Source: Verrucomicrobiia bacterium
GTDB lineage: Bacteria > Verrucomicrobiota > Verrucomicrobiia > Limisphaerales > JADLHS01
Assembly: GCA_023953615.1 (NCBI GenBank)
Contig: JAMLJH010000002.1
Coordinates: 708,592-772,591 of the forward strand
Length of the DNA stretch: 64,000 nucleotides
Direction: 5' to 3'
Both the position numbers and the translations under genes were made by a program. The notes beneath the pieces were generated by a model. That model was not told the DNA's origin. It saw only the letters and a program-made list of their open reading frames with translations, and searched no databases. How positions within the stretch are numbered: the first letter of the stretch is position 1; the number at the start of each line of letters is the position of its first letter. Shown one piece after another: positions 41,478 through 50,894 of this stretch.

Positions 41478-41902
41478 TCGCAGTCATCGGTTCAAATGAA
41501 TCTTGGTTGGCGACGTGATTCGCGCATCAGATTGGAAAATATTTTTGCTTGAGCGTTTCCATGATAAAATTTTACCCGTGCGACGGATTGATTTAACCAA
41601 ACTGTTTTTACGTCGGCTGCTTTCACGTTGGATTTTCCATTCGAGAGATTGAAGGCTTGTTGTTTTTTTCTAAATAATTCAAACAAATTCACACGCATGA
41701 CCCCGCGTTGTTGGTGCGGTGAAGCGGAGACGGTAATGATCGTGCGCGTGGAAAGGCTGGGAGAAAAAGGTTTGCTCCGTTCGTCATTCAAGCCGATGAT
41801 GCAAGCGTGGTTTTTTGTAAAATCATTTGCCAAGCGCGAATTCCGACACTATCGTTCGCCGCTCGTAATCGAAACCAAATTTAAGTCGAAGTCGTAAGCA
41901 AC
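41478..41902. other. AT-rich intergenic region (425 bp) without a convincing gene
   Basis: Noticeably richer in A/T than its surroundings, with runs such as TTGTTTTTTTCTAAATAATT at about 41658-41677. A frame from ATG 41697 (67 codons, MTPRCWCGEAETVM start) ends 5 nt before the CBM48 gene but resembles nothing known. The stretch may hold the promoter and a long leader, or a small RNA, for the CBM48 gene. Nothing else seen. Confidence 0.4.
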
Positions 41903-42322
41903 ATGTTGAAAGCATTATTGAGCGGAGCCAAACCCGCCGTCAAAACGAACGGAGCCTCCGTAGTCGCCGCATCCATGATCAAACGTAACGGAGATCGCAA
42001 AGCCACCTATTCCAAAGTTTTCCGATATAATCCTGCTGCCGCTCACGAAAAGCAGCCGGCGCAGGTCGAGGTTGTTGGGTCCTTCACCAACTGGCAACCC
42101 ATCCCGCTCGCGCGTAATCCCCAAGATGCCACCTGGCAGGTGAGTGTGGACAGCATCGAAGGCAACAAGACGCATCACTACATGCTGCTGGTGGATGGCA
42201 AACCGCATGTGGACAAGTTGTGCGATGGTTACGTGGCGCCGCACGGTGAAATCGAATCGCGCTATGCCATCACGACCGCGCGCGGTCCGCGCTTGTTTTT
42301 GCTTTTTGCGCAGACGAAATAA
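41903..42322 (+). CDS. Glycogen-binding CBM48 (isoamylase N-terminal-like) domain protein
   Basis: A 139-residue cytosolic protein. An N-terminal Lys/Ala-rich tail of about 45 residues precedes a CBM48 domain (VEVVGSFTNWQPIPLARN, ATWQVSVD, HHYMLLVDGKPHVD), as in branching enzymes, AMPK beta subunits and isoamylases. The Trp residues of the glycogen-binding face are kept. It carries no catalytic domain, so it may tether a partner to glycogen or act as a small regulatory subunit (inference). It has no obvious glycogen-metabolism neighbours. Confidence 0.85.
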   Translation: MLKALLSGAKPAVKTNGASVVAASMIKRNGDRKATYSKVFRYNPAAAHEKQPAQVEVVGSFTNWQPIPLARNPQDATWQVSVDSIEGNKTHHYMLLVDGKPHVDKLCDGYVAPHGEIESRYAITTARGPRLFLLFAQTK

Positions 42323-42381
42323 TCACGCCGCCGGAACGGCGAACAGTGCCGCTCCCCCCGCCGCGCCGAGCTTATGCGGCT

Positions 42382-42440
42382 GAGGTGTGTACCTCGGGCA
42401 ATCGGTGTCGAATTAAATGTTGCCGCAGTTTTTCTGCGGC
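42382..42440. other. Two consecutive hairpins in the CBM48-methyltransferase gap
   Basis: GAGGT-GTGT-ACCTC (42382-42395) and GCCGCAG-TTTTT-CTGCGGC (42422-42440), both perfect, lie between two convergent genes. Without a U-run after the second stem, termination is uncertain; they may be part of a transcript end for one or both genes. Confidence 0.4.
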
Positions 42441-42543
42441 GGAGGTGAGTTGACTGTAACTACCGAGCCGCCGCCCGCTTGGTGCTCGAACTACTTAACC
42501 CAAGCAGTTCTTCAGACTGACCACGCTACCGATTTCGCTTTCC

Positions 42544-43194
42544 TTAACTCACGATTGACTGGCGTTGCCACCAATCACTGCGCAGCAAGCGCCATTCAGT
42601 TTCGATGCGTTGCACGAGCCGAAAACCCGCCTGTTGTAACACGGGATCGGGATTGGCCAGGTGTCGCGCCGGCAGCCGGGTGGTGATGCGAAAGAACCGG
42701 TAGAGGCTCCAGAGAATGAGCCGGCTGCGCAGCCGTTGCCATCCCGAGGCGGCGATTTGGAAATCGGCCACCAGCCAGTTGGTCGCGGGCTGGGTGAGCG
42801 GGGCGATCTTCTGAATTACTCGCGCCAGTGATTCGCGCGGAAAACAGTCGAGGAAAAAGTAAGTGACAACCAAGTCATAGCCGGTTTCCATCGGCACCCA
42901 AGATTCCACGTCCGCATGAATGAAACGTACTCGTGCGCTCGACAAGTTGGAGTGACGGCAATGCCATCTGGCTTTGACGAGCATGACGTCACTGCCATCC
43001 AGACAAGTGATTCGAGCTTGTGGAAACCGGCGGAGGCAGGCGCGCAAGCCTCGTCCGGGGCCCTCGCCGAGCAGCAGAATGTTTTGCGCCGCCGGAATTT
43101 TATCAAGCCAGGCGGTCCGGCAGCGTTGCAGTTTTTCTCCAGCACACACGGATTCCATCATCCGATAAAATGGCGCCAACCGGTTGAAGTTCAT
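42544..43194 (-). CDS. SAM-dependent methyltransferase (class I)
   Basis: A 216-residue protein starting at ATG 43194 (MNFNRLAPFYRMMESVCAG). The Rossmann fold contains NILLLGEGPGRGLRACL (SAM-binding glycine motif), ITCLDGSDVMLVKAR (motif II acidic residue) and VRFIHADVESW, followed by DLVVTYFFLDCFP. The substrate is unknown; the style is similar to Methyltransf_11/25 proteins acting on small molecules or lipids. The ATG overlaps the VanZ-like stop by 4 nt, indicating coupled translation. Confidence 0.85.
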   Translation of the reverse strand: MNFNRLAPFYRMMESVCAGEKLQRCRTAWLDKIPAAQNILLLGEGPGRGLRACLRRFPQARITCLDGSDVMLVKARWHCRHSNLSSARVRFIHADVESWVPMETGYDLVVTYFFLDCFPRESLARVIQKIAPLTQPATNWLVADFQIAASGWQRLRSRLILWSLYRFFRITTRLPARHLANPDPVLQQAGFRLVQRIETEWRLLRSDWWQRQSIVS

Positions 43195-43571
43195 GTTGCG
43201 GGGCGGGCGCGGTAGGCGTAACGCCACCAAAGCCCGGCGAGAATTCCGCCGATCAGATACGCCAACACATCGCGTATGTCCGCGGTGCTACGCGCGCGTA
43301 GCAGCGGTTCAAGTCCCTCGAATAAAACCGACCATAAAATCACATGAAAGAGAATTTCACGAAATTGCGGCGGTGATTCCGGCGGGCGTAATTTGAGCCA
43401 GCTTTGCACCCACAAAACCGGTGGCAGCGCGCAAGGGATCAACCACAAGTCATTGAAGTGCGAATGGAGGAAACCGGCGGACCAGTGCGGCTTCAATCCC
43501 CAGCGATTCAGCGCGTACGCGCCGCAACCCAATAAAAAAAGCGGGTCCGCCAGGTAACGGAACGAGCGCAT
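43191..43571 (-). CDS. VanZ-like small membrane protein
   Basis: A 126-residue polytopic protein (MRSFRYLADPLFLLGCGAYA start at 43571). The C-terminal LWSVLFEGLEPLLR followed by STADIRDVLAYLIGGILAGLWW matches the VanZ pattern (Glu in helix 3, D...D.L.N/Y..G). Function of VanZ-like proteins is unclear; some affect glycopeptide susceptibility or membrane composition. It overlaps the methyltransferase by 4 nt and is preceded by a tiny hydrophobic frame. Confidence 0.75.
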   Translation of the reverse strand: MRSFRYLADPLFLLGCGAYALNRWGLKPHWSAGFLHSHFNDLWLIPCALPPVLWVQSWLKLRPPESPPQFREILFHVILWSVLFEGLEPLLRARSTADIRDVLAYLIGGILAGLWWRYAYRARPAT

Positions 43572-43572
43572 T

Positions 43573-43647
43573 CTAAAGCGCGTAAATGGTGGCGGCAAAA
43601 GCGACAGCGATCGTGAGTTTCAATAGAATGATTTTGAACATGGACAT
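43573..43647 (-). CDS. Possible 24-residue hydrophobic peptide upstream of the VanZ-like gene
   Basis: A short frame (ATG 43647, or ATG 43641) reads MSMFKIILLKLTIAVAFAAT and ends in IYAL. It consists almost entirely of one hydrophobic helix with two lysines near the N-terminus, like a single-pass micropeptide. Its stop codon is separated from the VanZ-like ATG by one base. There is no clear Shine-Dalgarno, so it could also be a leader peptide or chance. Confidence 0.28.
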   Translation of the reverse strand: MSMFKIILLKLTIAVAFAATIYAL

Positions 43648-43934
43648 AAAATAGAATTGGTGGGTGAAGCGGAAACGTGCTGGTGTGGTCAGGTGAAAAC
43701 CAGGGTTGGTGGGTGGCGGAGAGTGTCGTTGGCGTGGCGGGGCCGCACGGTAACGGCGGGTGGGTCAAATAGTCGTCTGGAAGATTGAATCAACCCGAAT
43801 TGACGACAGCGACGAAAAAACATGATAACCATTATTTCAAGAGCCTTGGTTTTGCTGGACCGGCCACCGACCGGTGATACCGCAGAAAGACAGTGGAAAA
43901 TTCGGGGAATGTTTGTCGAGGCAAAATCTCAGAA

Positions 43935-45053
43935 CTATTGCGACGGAGTGAGCCACTGTTGGATCATGGCCTGGACCGCCTCATCGCAACCGCGCTCCGC
44001 TTCCGGTCCGGCGATGTTGGTGGCGGCGATGACAGCAAAATGTTTTTTGGGGGCGAGCCACATGACCACATACCAAAACGTGTTGGAACCTTGATGGGTG
44101 AACGTCACTCCGCCCGCCCAGGTCCGTCGGGTTACCGCCCAGCCCGCGGCGTAATCGCCGCCCGCCAGCGGTGTGTGCAGTCGTTTGAAGGTGTTCGATG
44201 ACACAATGCCGCCGCTATTCTCGCCCTCAAGATGCGCGATGACGAACCGTGCCAGATCGTCGAGCGAGCAATGAACTGTGCCCGCGGGACCCAAAGCGGG
44301 TGGATTGTCCTCCTGGTTGGGGTGAATCCCATCGGCATTGCGGAAATGTCCCCAAGGTTGATCCACCTGACCCGCGGTACCCGGAGCGCCAAAACCCGCC
44401 GTGTCCAGGTGCAACGGGCGAAATAGTTTTTCGGTGATGAGTTGTTCCCAAGGCTGACCCGTCAACTTTTCCAACATCGCTCCAGCGACCACGTAACCCT
44501 GGTTGGAATAAATCATTTCGGTTCCGGGGTCGGCCTCGGGCTTTTGCTGCAAGACCGCTCGGAGAAAGTCCCGGCGCTGTTGGAGCAGGGGTTGGCGCGA
44601 GGTTCGAAGTGCCGCCCAAGCCGCCGGCGGCGGCCGGGTGGAGAGACCGGCGCGATGTTGCAGTAATTGTTCAATGGTGACGGGTTCGTAGGCTGCGTTG
44701 ATTTGGCCGCAAAGCTCGGGAAAAATTTCCGCGATGGTGCTGTCCCAGCGTAGTGTGCCTTGCTCAATCAACATCGCCACCAGCGTGGCCGTCATGGATT
44801 TTGTGCAGGAGCCGATGTGGAAAAGGTCCCGCGTAGTGATCGGAGTCGGGTTGCCAATTTTGCGGAGACCCACCGCGGTGCGGTCGCAAATCTGACCATC
44901 TTTGACGACGACTGTCGCCAGCGCCGGCAGTTGGCGGGCGTCGCGAATCTTGAGCAAAGCCGCCTCGGAAGAATTCGTTGCGGTGGATTGCGCCAAGGCA
45001 ATCGAAAGTCCCCATCCCCAAAGACTCAGGAGCAAGACGGTCACGCGCAGCAT
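43935..45053 (-). CDS. Class C beta-lactamase-like serine hydrolase
   Basis: A 372-residue exported protein (signal MLRVTVLLLSLWGWGLSIALA) of the beta-lactamase/esterase superfamily. The nucleophile motif SxxK is HIGSCTKSMTATLV, the second motif is MIYSNQGYVVAGAML (YxN), and the HxG of motif three is TFTHQGSNTFW. Family members include penicillin-binding-type peptidases, esterases and AmpC; substrate not determinable. Length and gene isolation suggest a cell-wall or ester hydrolase rather than an acquired lactamase. It is divergent from the phosphatase gene. Confidence 0.9.
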   Translation of the reverse strand: MLRVTVLLLSLWGWGLSIALAQSTATNSSEAALLKIRDARQLPALATVVVKDGQICDRTAVGLRKIGNPTPITTRDLFHIGSCTKSMTATLVAMLIEQGTLRWDSTIAEIFPELCGQINAAYEPVTIEQLLQHRAGLSTRPPPAAWAALRTSRQPLLQQRRDFLRAVLQQKPEADPGTEMIYSNQGYVVAGAMLEKLTGQPWEQLITEKLFRPLHLDTAGFGAPGTAGQVDQPWGHFRNADGIHPNQEDNPPALGPAGTVHCSLDDLARFVIAHLEGENSGGIVSSNTFKRLHTPLAGGDYAAGWAVTRRTWAGGVTFTHQGSNTFWYVVMWLAPKKHFAVIAATNIAGPEAERGCDEAVQAMIQQWLTPSQ

Positions 45054-45288
45054 GTCCGCAAAATAGGGGTCGGATGGGTTGGTGGCAACTTTTCCTGTAA
45101 GCCTCGTGGCGTTCCGGCTGGAGTGGCCGGTTCACGGTGGCTCGACCACAAGACGCCCGCTGGTTGTTGCGGGAATGATGGCTTCAACAGGTTTTCCGCA
45201 AGCGGGTACTTTTCGGAGTTGCCCCGAAACCCGCGCCGGGGTGGCGGGAAGTTTTGACATTGCGCGTCGGTATCGAGAAACTGGTTAC

Positions 45289-46488
45289 ATGCGACTCACC
45301 AATTTGATTTCTCTGATTGCCGCGCTCGCTGCGATCTTCAGTCCGGGACGAATCATCGGCGCGCCATTTGATCCACCCGCCTTGTATCTGCAATGGCAAC
45401 AGGACCCCACCACGACCATGACGGTTCACTGGCATACCGAAGGCGAAGCCAGATCCGAACTGTCCCATCGGCGGCTGGGCGAATCCACCTGGCAAGCCGC
45501 CACCGGCACCGCTCAACCCCTGGTGGGTTCAGAGCGTTGGGTGCATACCGTGGAGTTGACGCGGTTGCAGCCCGCCACCGATTACGAATTTTGTTTCAAG
45601 CCGGGGGAGAAAAGTTTCAAGTTTCGGACGATGCCCCAGGATTTGAGTCAGCCCATGCGCTTCATCACCGGCGGCGATATTTATCACGAATATCAATGGA
45701 TGGATTTAATGAACGGATTGGCGGGCCGCCTGGACCCCGCCTTCGTTGTGTTTGGCGGGGATCTGGCCTACGTGCATGGCGGCACCAACGAGGAGCGGGT
45801 GACGCGTTGGTTCGATTATTTTGCGGCCTGGAAGACGAACGCCATCACGCCGGATGGCCGTCTCATTCCGATGTTGGTGACGATTGGCAACCATGAAGTC
45901 AAAGGTTCTGCCGGGCAACCGCCGGAAAATGCCCGCAGCTTCTACACGTTGTTCTCTTTACCCGGACCGCAAGGTTACGCCTGTCTCGATTTCGGCAGGT
46001 ATCTCAGTCTCGTGTTGCTGGACTCCAATCACACGCACCCGATTGGCGGCGCGCAAACGGATTGGTTGCAAGCGCAGCTCGCCGCCCGCACCAAGGTTAC
46101 TCACGTCTTTCCGTTTTATCACACGCCGGGTTACCCGGGTTACCGGAGTGAAACGGGCAGCCACGCCGAACAGGTTCGAGCGAATTGGTGTCCGCTCTTC
46201 GACAAGTACGGCGTCAAACTGGTCTTTGAGAATCATGATCATTGCTTCAAACGCACGCATCCGTTGCGCGCCGGAAAAATTGACCCCAGCGGCACGGTGT
46301 ATCTGGGAGATGGCGCGTGGGGCGTGAACGTGCGCAAACCCGATACCAGCAAACCGAAATGGTACATCGCGCGGGACGGGCAGATTCGACATCTCTATCT
46401 GGTCACGCTTTACCCGGATGCGCGTCACGTGCTGGCCATCAATGAATCCGGACAGATTTTTGACGAGGTATATCAACGGATGGAGTAA
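45289..46488 (+). CDS. Secreted metallophosphatase (purple acid phosphatase-like)
   Basis: A 399-residue exported protein; the ATG at 45289 gives a signal peptide (MRLTNLISLIAALAAIFSPG), whereas the longer frame from 45079 does not. An N-terminal FnIII-like domain (TTTMTVHWHTEGEARSEL) is followed by the calcineurin-type catalytic domain: TGGDIYHEYQW, FGGDLAYVHGG, TIGNHEVKG, FPFYHTPGY and FENHDHCFKRTHP. These supply the two-metal centre ligands. Purple acid phosphatases release phosphate from organic esters in the periplasm or outside the cell. Divergent from the beta-lactamase-like gene. Confidence 0.9.
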   Translation: MRLTNLISLIAALAAIFSPGRIIGAPFDPPALYLQWQQDPTTTMTVHWHTEGEARSELSHRRLGESTWQAATGTAQPLVGSERWVHTVELTRLQPATDYEFCFKPGEKSFKFRTMPQDLSQPMRFITGGDIYHEYQWMDLMNGLAGRLDPAFVVFGGDLAYVHGGTNEERVTRWFDYFAAWKTNAITPDGRLIPMLVTIGNHEVKGSAGQPPENARSFYTLFSLPGPQGYACLDFGRYLSLVLLDSNHTHPIGGAQTDWLQAQLAARTKVTHVFPFYHTPGYPGYRSETGSHAEQVRANWCPLFDKYGVKLVFENHDHCFKRTHPLRAGKIDPSGTVYLGDGAWGVNVRKPDTSKPKWYIARDGQIRHLYLVTLYPDARHVLAINESGQIFDEVYQRME

Positions 46489-46597
46489 CCGCGGAAAGCA
46501 CGCGGTGATGGTTCGTTGGAAACATTGCGTTGAGCGCATTACCCGCATGGTGGGGGTGGATGGCAAAACATTGCCACAGGTTTAACCGACTTTGGTC

Positions 46598-47266
46598 ATG
46601 CGCGTTTGCGGCTTATATGCTGGTTTGATCAGCGGCGTTCTGCTCGCCGCCGTTCCCGCCTTTGCGCATCGGCCTTATGAACGTGCGGTGGGAACCTTCG
46701 AGCGAAACGACGGCGTCCCAGTTGTCGTGGTGCGCCATTACGTTGATGGAATTATAGCCAAAGATCCCGTCTCGATTCAGTTTCGCCTGCCGAACGGTTC
46801 GGAACTCGCCCGCACTCCGCATGTTTGGGATGCGCTGACGCAATCCGTCGGTTCGGAGATTGAGGTCTATCAGTTTCGTGGTAATTGGTTGCCCGTCGCG
46901 AACCGGGTGGATTCGTTTGACGGTTATGAATTGCGGGAGATTACTTCCGAGCGGAGAGGTCGCTCCATCCTGATTCATTTTGCCCGTCACTGGCTCCGGT
47001 ATCTGATCTTTATCGGCGCGTTGACTCTGTTCGCTCGCGTCGTGTTTTCGTCCCGCGACTCCGCTGATCGTCCCAAACGCAAGTTTGTGAAAGTTTTCGG
47101 TGTTGCAGCCATTTCCATCCTGAACTTTCTTTTCATTTACGATCTGCTGGTTTTTGAACCGATCTCACCCTTGGTCGTTGCAACGGGCTGCATCGTTATT
47201 TTGTTATCCGTTCGTTGTTGTCGGAAAAGGCCATTCAGATCGGTCACGCATCACCCGCATGGTTGA
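46598..47266 (+). CDS. Hypothetical membrane protein with extracytoplasmic domain
   Basis: A 222-residue protein I do not recognise. It has a signal peptide (ISGVLLAAVPAFAHRPYER), an extracytoplasmic domain of about 100 residues (ERNDGVPVVVVRHYVDGI), then three hydrophobic helices (YLIFIGALTLFARVVF; VAAISILNFLFIYDLLVF; ISPLVVATGCIVILL). The start is placed at ATG 46598; an in-frame ATG exists at 46592. It lies between the phosphatase and the fusion protein gene with about 110 nt on each side, so it may be a single-gene unit. Confidence 0.7.
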   Translation: MRVCGLYAGLISGVLLAAVPAFAHRPYERAVGTFERNDGVPVVVVRHYVDGIIAKDPVSIQFRLPNGSELARTPHVWDALTQSVGSEIEVYQFRGNWLPVANRVDSFDGYELREITSERRGRSILIHFARHWLRYLIFIGALTLFARVVFSSRDSADRPKRKFVKVFGVAAISILNFLFIYDLLVFEPISPLVVATGCIVILLSVRCCRKRPFRSVTHHPHG

Positions 47267-47375
47267 CCAAGCTCAGATTCGGTTCAAAGACGCTGACCGC
47301 GCTCGCATGGTTTATTCTGATAACCCATCGGGATTTTCAATTTCCACTTTTTTCGCGCTGGAATAGCTTGCCCGC

Positions 47376-50300
47376 ATGAATGACAACGACTCCACACGGG
47401 TTTCAGTCGCTGCGACCTCCGCTCCCGGGCGCGGGACGACCGGATTCTGGGCGCTCATCGCCACGCAATTTCAGGGCGCGTTCAGTGATAACGTGCTCAA
47501 AACCCTGGTCATCTTCATGATGCTCGGGGCCGGGCTGACGATGGCGGAGAAACACCGGCTCGGCGAATTGGTTGGCGCGCTTTTCTCGTTGCCGTTCATT
47601 TTGTTCTCGATGGCGGGCGGCTTTCTGGCGGATCGCTACAGCAAGCGCCACATCATGATTGGGGTCAAAATTTTTGAAGTGGTGGTGATGTTGCTGGCGT
47701 TGGTCGGCTTTTTCTTCGCCAGTCTGCCGGTGCTGCTCGCCTGCGTGTTTTTGATGGGGACGCACAGCGCGTTTTTCGGTCCCTCGAAATATGGGGCGCT
47801 GCCGGAATTGCTGCCGGAACGCAAGTTATCCTGGGGCAACGGCATTTTGGAACTGGGCACGTTTCTCGCCATCATCCTCGGCACGGTGACGGCGGCGTTG
47901 CTGGCGGAACATTTCCGCGGCCAACACCTTTGGTCGGGCGCGATCCTAGTGGCGTTGGCGCTGGTGGGTTTGGTGACCAGTCTCGGCGTCACGCGCGTTC
48001 CCGCCGCCAACCCGGCCAAAGTCTTCAAACTCAATCTGCTCAAGGAACTGTTCACCAGTCTGCAGCAAGCGCGCGGCGACCGGCTGCTCAAGCTGGCGTT
48101 GCTGGGCAACACCTACTTTTTCTTCCTCGGCGCATTGCTGCAATTGAATCTGTTTTATTTCGGGGCGGAGGTGTTGGGCGTTTCCGAAACCAAGATCGGA
48201 TTGCTGAACGTGGCGCTGGCCATCGGCATCGGGATTGGCAGCGTGACGGCGGGCTACCTTTCGGGCGGTAAGATCGAATACGGTTTGGTGCCGCTGGGGG
48301 CGTTGGGAATGTCCGTGACGTGCCTCGCGTTGCTCTTGGAAAGCCTGAGCATTCCGGGCGTGCTGGCGGTGCTGGCCGGACTGGGGTTTTTCGGCGGCTT
48401 CTTCATTGTGCCGGTCACGGCGCTGTTGCAGCATCGGCCCGATAGCCAGCGCCGGGGCGAATTATTGGCGGCGGCCAATCTGCTTTCGTTCATCGGCGTG
48501 TTTGCGGCTTCCGCGGCGCATTATGCGCTCACCAGTTGGCTGCAATTGACGCCGCGCGGCATTTTCTTTGCGGGCGGCGTATTGACGCTGATCGGCGCGG
48601 GGCTGTCGTTCTGGCTGCTGCCGGATGCGTTCCTGCGGTTCCTCCTGTGGATGATTACGCACACGCTTTATCGCATCAAAGTTTTGGGGCGCGAAAACAT
48701 CCCGTCAAAAGGCGGCGCTTTGTTTGTCTGCAACCACCTCTCCCTGGCGGATGCCGTGTTGTTGCAGGCGGCGGTGGATCGTCCAATCCGGTTCATCATG
48801 CTCAAAGCCATGTATGAGAAGGGCATCATCGGGTGGTGGGCGAGAACCACCGGGGCGATCCCCATTTCATCGGAGCTGCGACCGCGCGAAATGATTCATT
48901 CACTCCAGACGGCGAGCGCGGCGCTTAAGAGCGGGGAAGTGGTCTGCATTTTTGCCGAAGGGCAGATTACGCGCATCGGTCAGATGTTACCGTTCCGACG
49001 CGGATTTGAACGTATCATGAAAGGCGTGGACGCGCCGATCATTCCGGTGGGACTGGATGGCGTTTGGGGCAGCATCTTCAGTTTCGATCGGCGGCAGTTC
49101 CTCTGGAAAATCCCGCAGCGCATTCCGTATCCGATCACCGTCAATTTCGGCCCGGCACTGCCACCCACAGCTTCGGCGGTTGTCGTCCGACAAACCGTCC
49201 AGGAACTGCTGGCCACGGCCTGGGAGCAACGGCGCCGCCGCCTGCGGCCGCTGCATCATTCGTTTGCGATCAGCGCACGCCGCCATCCCCGCCGCTTCGC
49301 CATGGTGGATGCACAGAATCGGGCGCTGACGTTCAACGACGCCCTGACGCGCAGCCTTTTGCTTGCTCGCCGCCTGCGCCAGATCTGGTCGGGACAGCGC
49401 ATGGTCGGGCTGTTATTGCCGCCGAGCGTTGGGGGCGCGCTGGCCAATTGGGCGGCTTTGTTTTGCGGCAAGGTATCGGTGAATTTGAATTACACATTAC
49501 CGCCCGAAGCCATCGCCTCGTGCGTGCAACAGTGCCAACTGCAAACCATTCTGACCTCGCGCGCTTTTTTGGAGAAAGTGCCGTTGAAATTGCCCGGCAA
49601 AATTTTGTTCTTGGAAGATTTGATCGGCACGAAGGAAGTCGCCCCGTCGCTGGGTGAAAAAATGGTGGCGCTGTTCCTGGCGCGTTGTGTGCCGGTTAAA
49701 TGGCTGGATCGAATTCTGCGCGACCGGAGTTCCGTCGCCGACCGCGCGATGACCAATGCGAAGGCGGCGACAACGTCCGATCCGCTGGATCAATTGGCGA
49801 CGATTATTTTTTCGAGCGGAAGCACGGGCGCTCCCAAGGGGGTCATGCTGTCGCATTACAACATCGGCTCGAACATCGCGCAACTTGGCCAAGCCTTCGC
49901 GTTTGGTCGCCAGGATAGAGCGCTGGGCGTGTTGCCGTTTTTTCACTCGTTCGGATTCACCGGCACCTTGATGTTGCCCGGCGTGCTGGGCATCGGCGCG
50001 GTGTATCACGCCAATCCGCTCGACGCCAAAACCATTGGGCATCTTGCGCAGACGTATGCAATCACCTTTCTGCTGGCGACCCCGACGTTTCTGCAAATCT
50101 ATCTGCGCGGTTGCACCGCGGAGCAATTTGGGAGCGTGCGCCTGGTTGCCGTTGGCGCGGAGAAATTGTCCGATCGGCTGGCCACGGCGTTCGAGGATCA
50201 ATTTGGGGTTCGCCCGTTCGAAGCCTACGGCTGCACGGAATGTGCGCCCGCCGTCACCGTGAACGCGCCGGATTTCCGCGCGGCGGGATTCCGTCAGGTG

Positions 50301-50894
50301 GGCGCGAAACGCGGCAAGATTGGTCATCCGTTGCCGGGGATTTGCGTGCGGATTGTTGACCCGATGAATCCCGATCCCGGGGCGCCGGTGGCCTTGGGGC
50401 AAAGCGGTTTGCTCCTGGTGCGCGGTCCGAATGTCATGCGCGGCTACCTGGGGCAGCCGGAGCAGACGGCGGCCGTGTTGCGCGAAGGTTGGTACGTTAC
50501 CGGTGACATCGCGGCGTTGGATGAGGACGGTTTTCTCCAAATCACGGATCGCCTGAGCCGCTTCAGTAAAATTGGCGGAGAAATGGTGCCACACATCAAG
50601 GTGGAGGAAAAGCTGCATGAACTCGCCGGAGTCACCCATCAAACATTTGTCGTGACCAGTGTCGCCGATGAAAAGAAAGGCGAACGCCTGGTCGTCTTGC
50701 ACCGGCTTCCGGACGAGGCCCTGGCGCTGGTATTGGCAAAGCTCGCGGCGAGTGATCTGCCGAATTTATGGAAGCCGAAAGCGGAAGCCTTCTTCTCTCT
50801 GACTGCGTTTCCATTGTTGGGTACTGGCAAACTGGATTTGCGACAGGTAAAGGTGTTGGCGACACAGTTGGTGGAATCGCTCCGAGCTGGCTGA
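47376..50894 (+). CDS. LplT-Aas type fusion: MFS transporter, acyltransferase and acyl-ACP/CoA synthetase
   Basis: A 1172-residue protein with three domains. Residues about 1-425 form a 12-helix MFS domain like the lysophospholipid flippase LplT (TQFQGAFSDNVLKTLVIFMM). Residues about 430-640 are a PlsC-type acyltransferase with the HX4D motif NHLSLADAVLL and FAEGQITRIGQM. Residues about 640-1170 are an AMP-forming ligase (IIFSSGSTGAPKGVMLSHYN, FEAYGCTECAPAVT, KIGGEMVPHIKVEEKL). In E. coli LplT and Aas are separate proteins that flip and re-acylate lysophosphatidylethanolamine; a single polypeptide here would repair membrane lipids. Starts at ATG 47376. No strong ribosome binding site is visible. 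Confidence 0.93.
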   Translation: MNDNDSTRVSVAATSAPGRGTTGFWALIATQFQGAFSDNVLKTLVIFMMLGAGLTMAEKHRLGELVGALFSLPFILFSMAGGFLADRYSKRHIMIGVKIFEVVVMLLALVGFFFASLPVLLACVFLMGTHSAFFGPSKYGALPELLPERKLSWGNGILELGTFLAIILGTVTAALLAEHFRGQHLWSGAILVALALVGLVTSLGVTRVPAANPAKVFKLNLLKELFTSLQQARGDRLLKLALLGNTYFFFLGALLQLNLFYFGAEVLGVSETKIGLLNVALAIGIGIGSVTAGYLSGGKIEYGLVPLGALGMSVTCLALLLESLSIPGVLAVLAGLGFFGGFFIVPVTALLQHRPDSQRRGELLAAANLLSFIGVFAASAAHYALTSWLQLTPRGIFFAGGVLTLIGAGLSFWLLPDAFLRFLLWMITHTLYRIKVLGRENIPSKGGALFVCNHLSLADAVLLQAAVDRPIRFIMLKAMYEKGIIGWWARTTGAIPISSELRPREMIHSLQTASAALKSGEVVCIFAEGQITRIGQMLPFRRGFERIMKGVDAPIIPVGLDGVWGSIFSFDRRQFLWKIPQRIPYPITVNFGPALPPTASAVVVRQTVQELLATAWEQRRRRLRPLHHSFAISARRHPRRFAMVDAQNRALTFNDALTRSLLLARRLRQIWSGQRMVGLLLPPSVGGALANWAALFCGKVSVNLNYTLPPEAIASCVQQCQLQTILTSRAFLEKVPLKLPGKILFLEDLIGTKEVAPSLGEKMVALFLARCVPVKWLDRILRDRSSVADRAMTNAKAATTSDPLDQLATIIFSSGSTGAPKGVMLSHYNIGSNIAQLGQAFAFGRQDRALGVLPFFHSFGFTGTLMLPGVLGIGAVYHANPLDAKTIGHLAQTYAITFLLATPTFLQIYLRGCTAEQFGSVRLVAVGAEKLSDRLATAFEDQFGVRPFEAYGCTECAPAVTVNAPDFRAAGFRQVGAKRGKIGHPLPGICVRIVDPMNPDPGAPVALGQSGLLLVRGPNVMRGYLGQPEQTAAVLREGWYVTGDIAALDEDGFLQITDRLSRFSKIGGEMVPHIKVEEKLHELAGVTHQTFVVTSVADEKKGERLVVLHRLPDEALALVLAKLAASDLPNLWKPKAEAFFSLTAFPLLGTGKLDLRQVKVLATQLVESLRAG

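Noticed and set aside
41628..41897. Short frames ending just before the CBM48 gene
   Set aside because: Unusual composition, no family resemblance and no ribosome binding site; reported only as part of the intergenic description.
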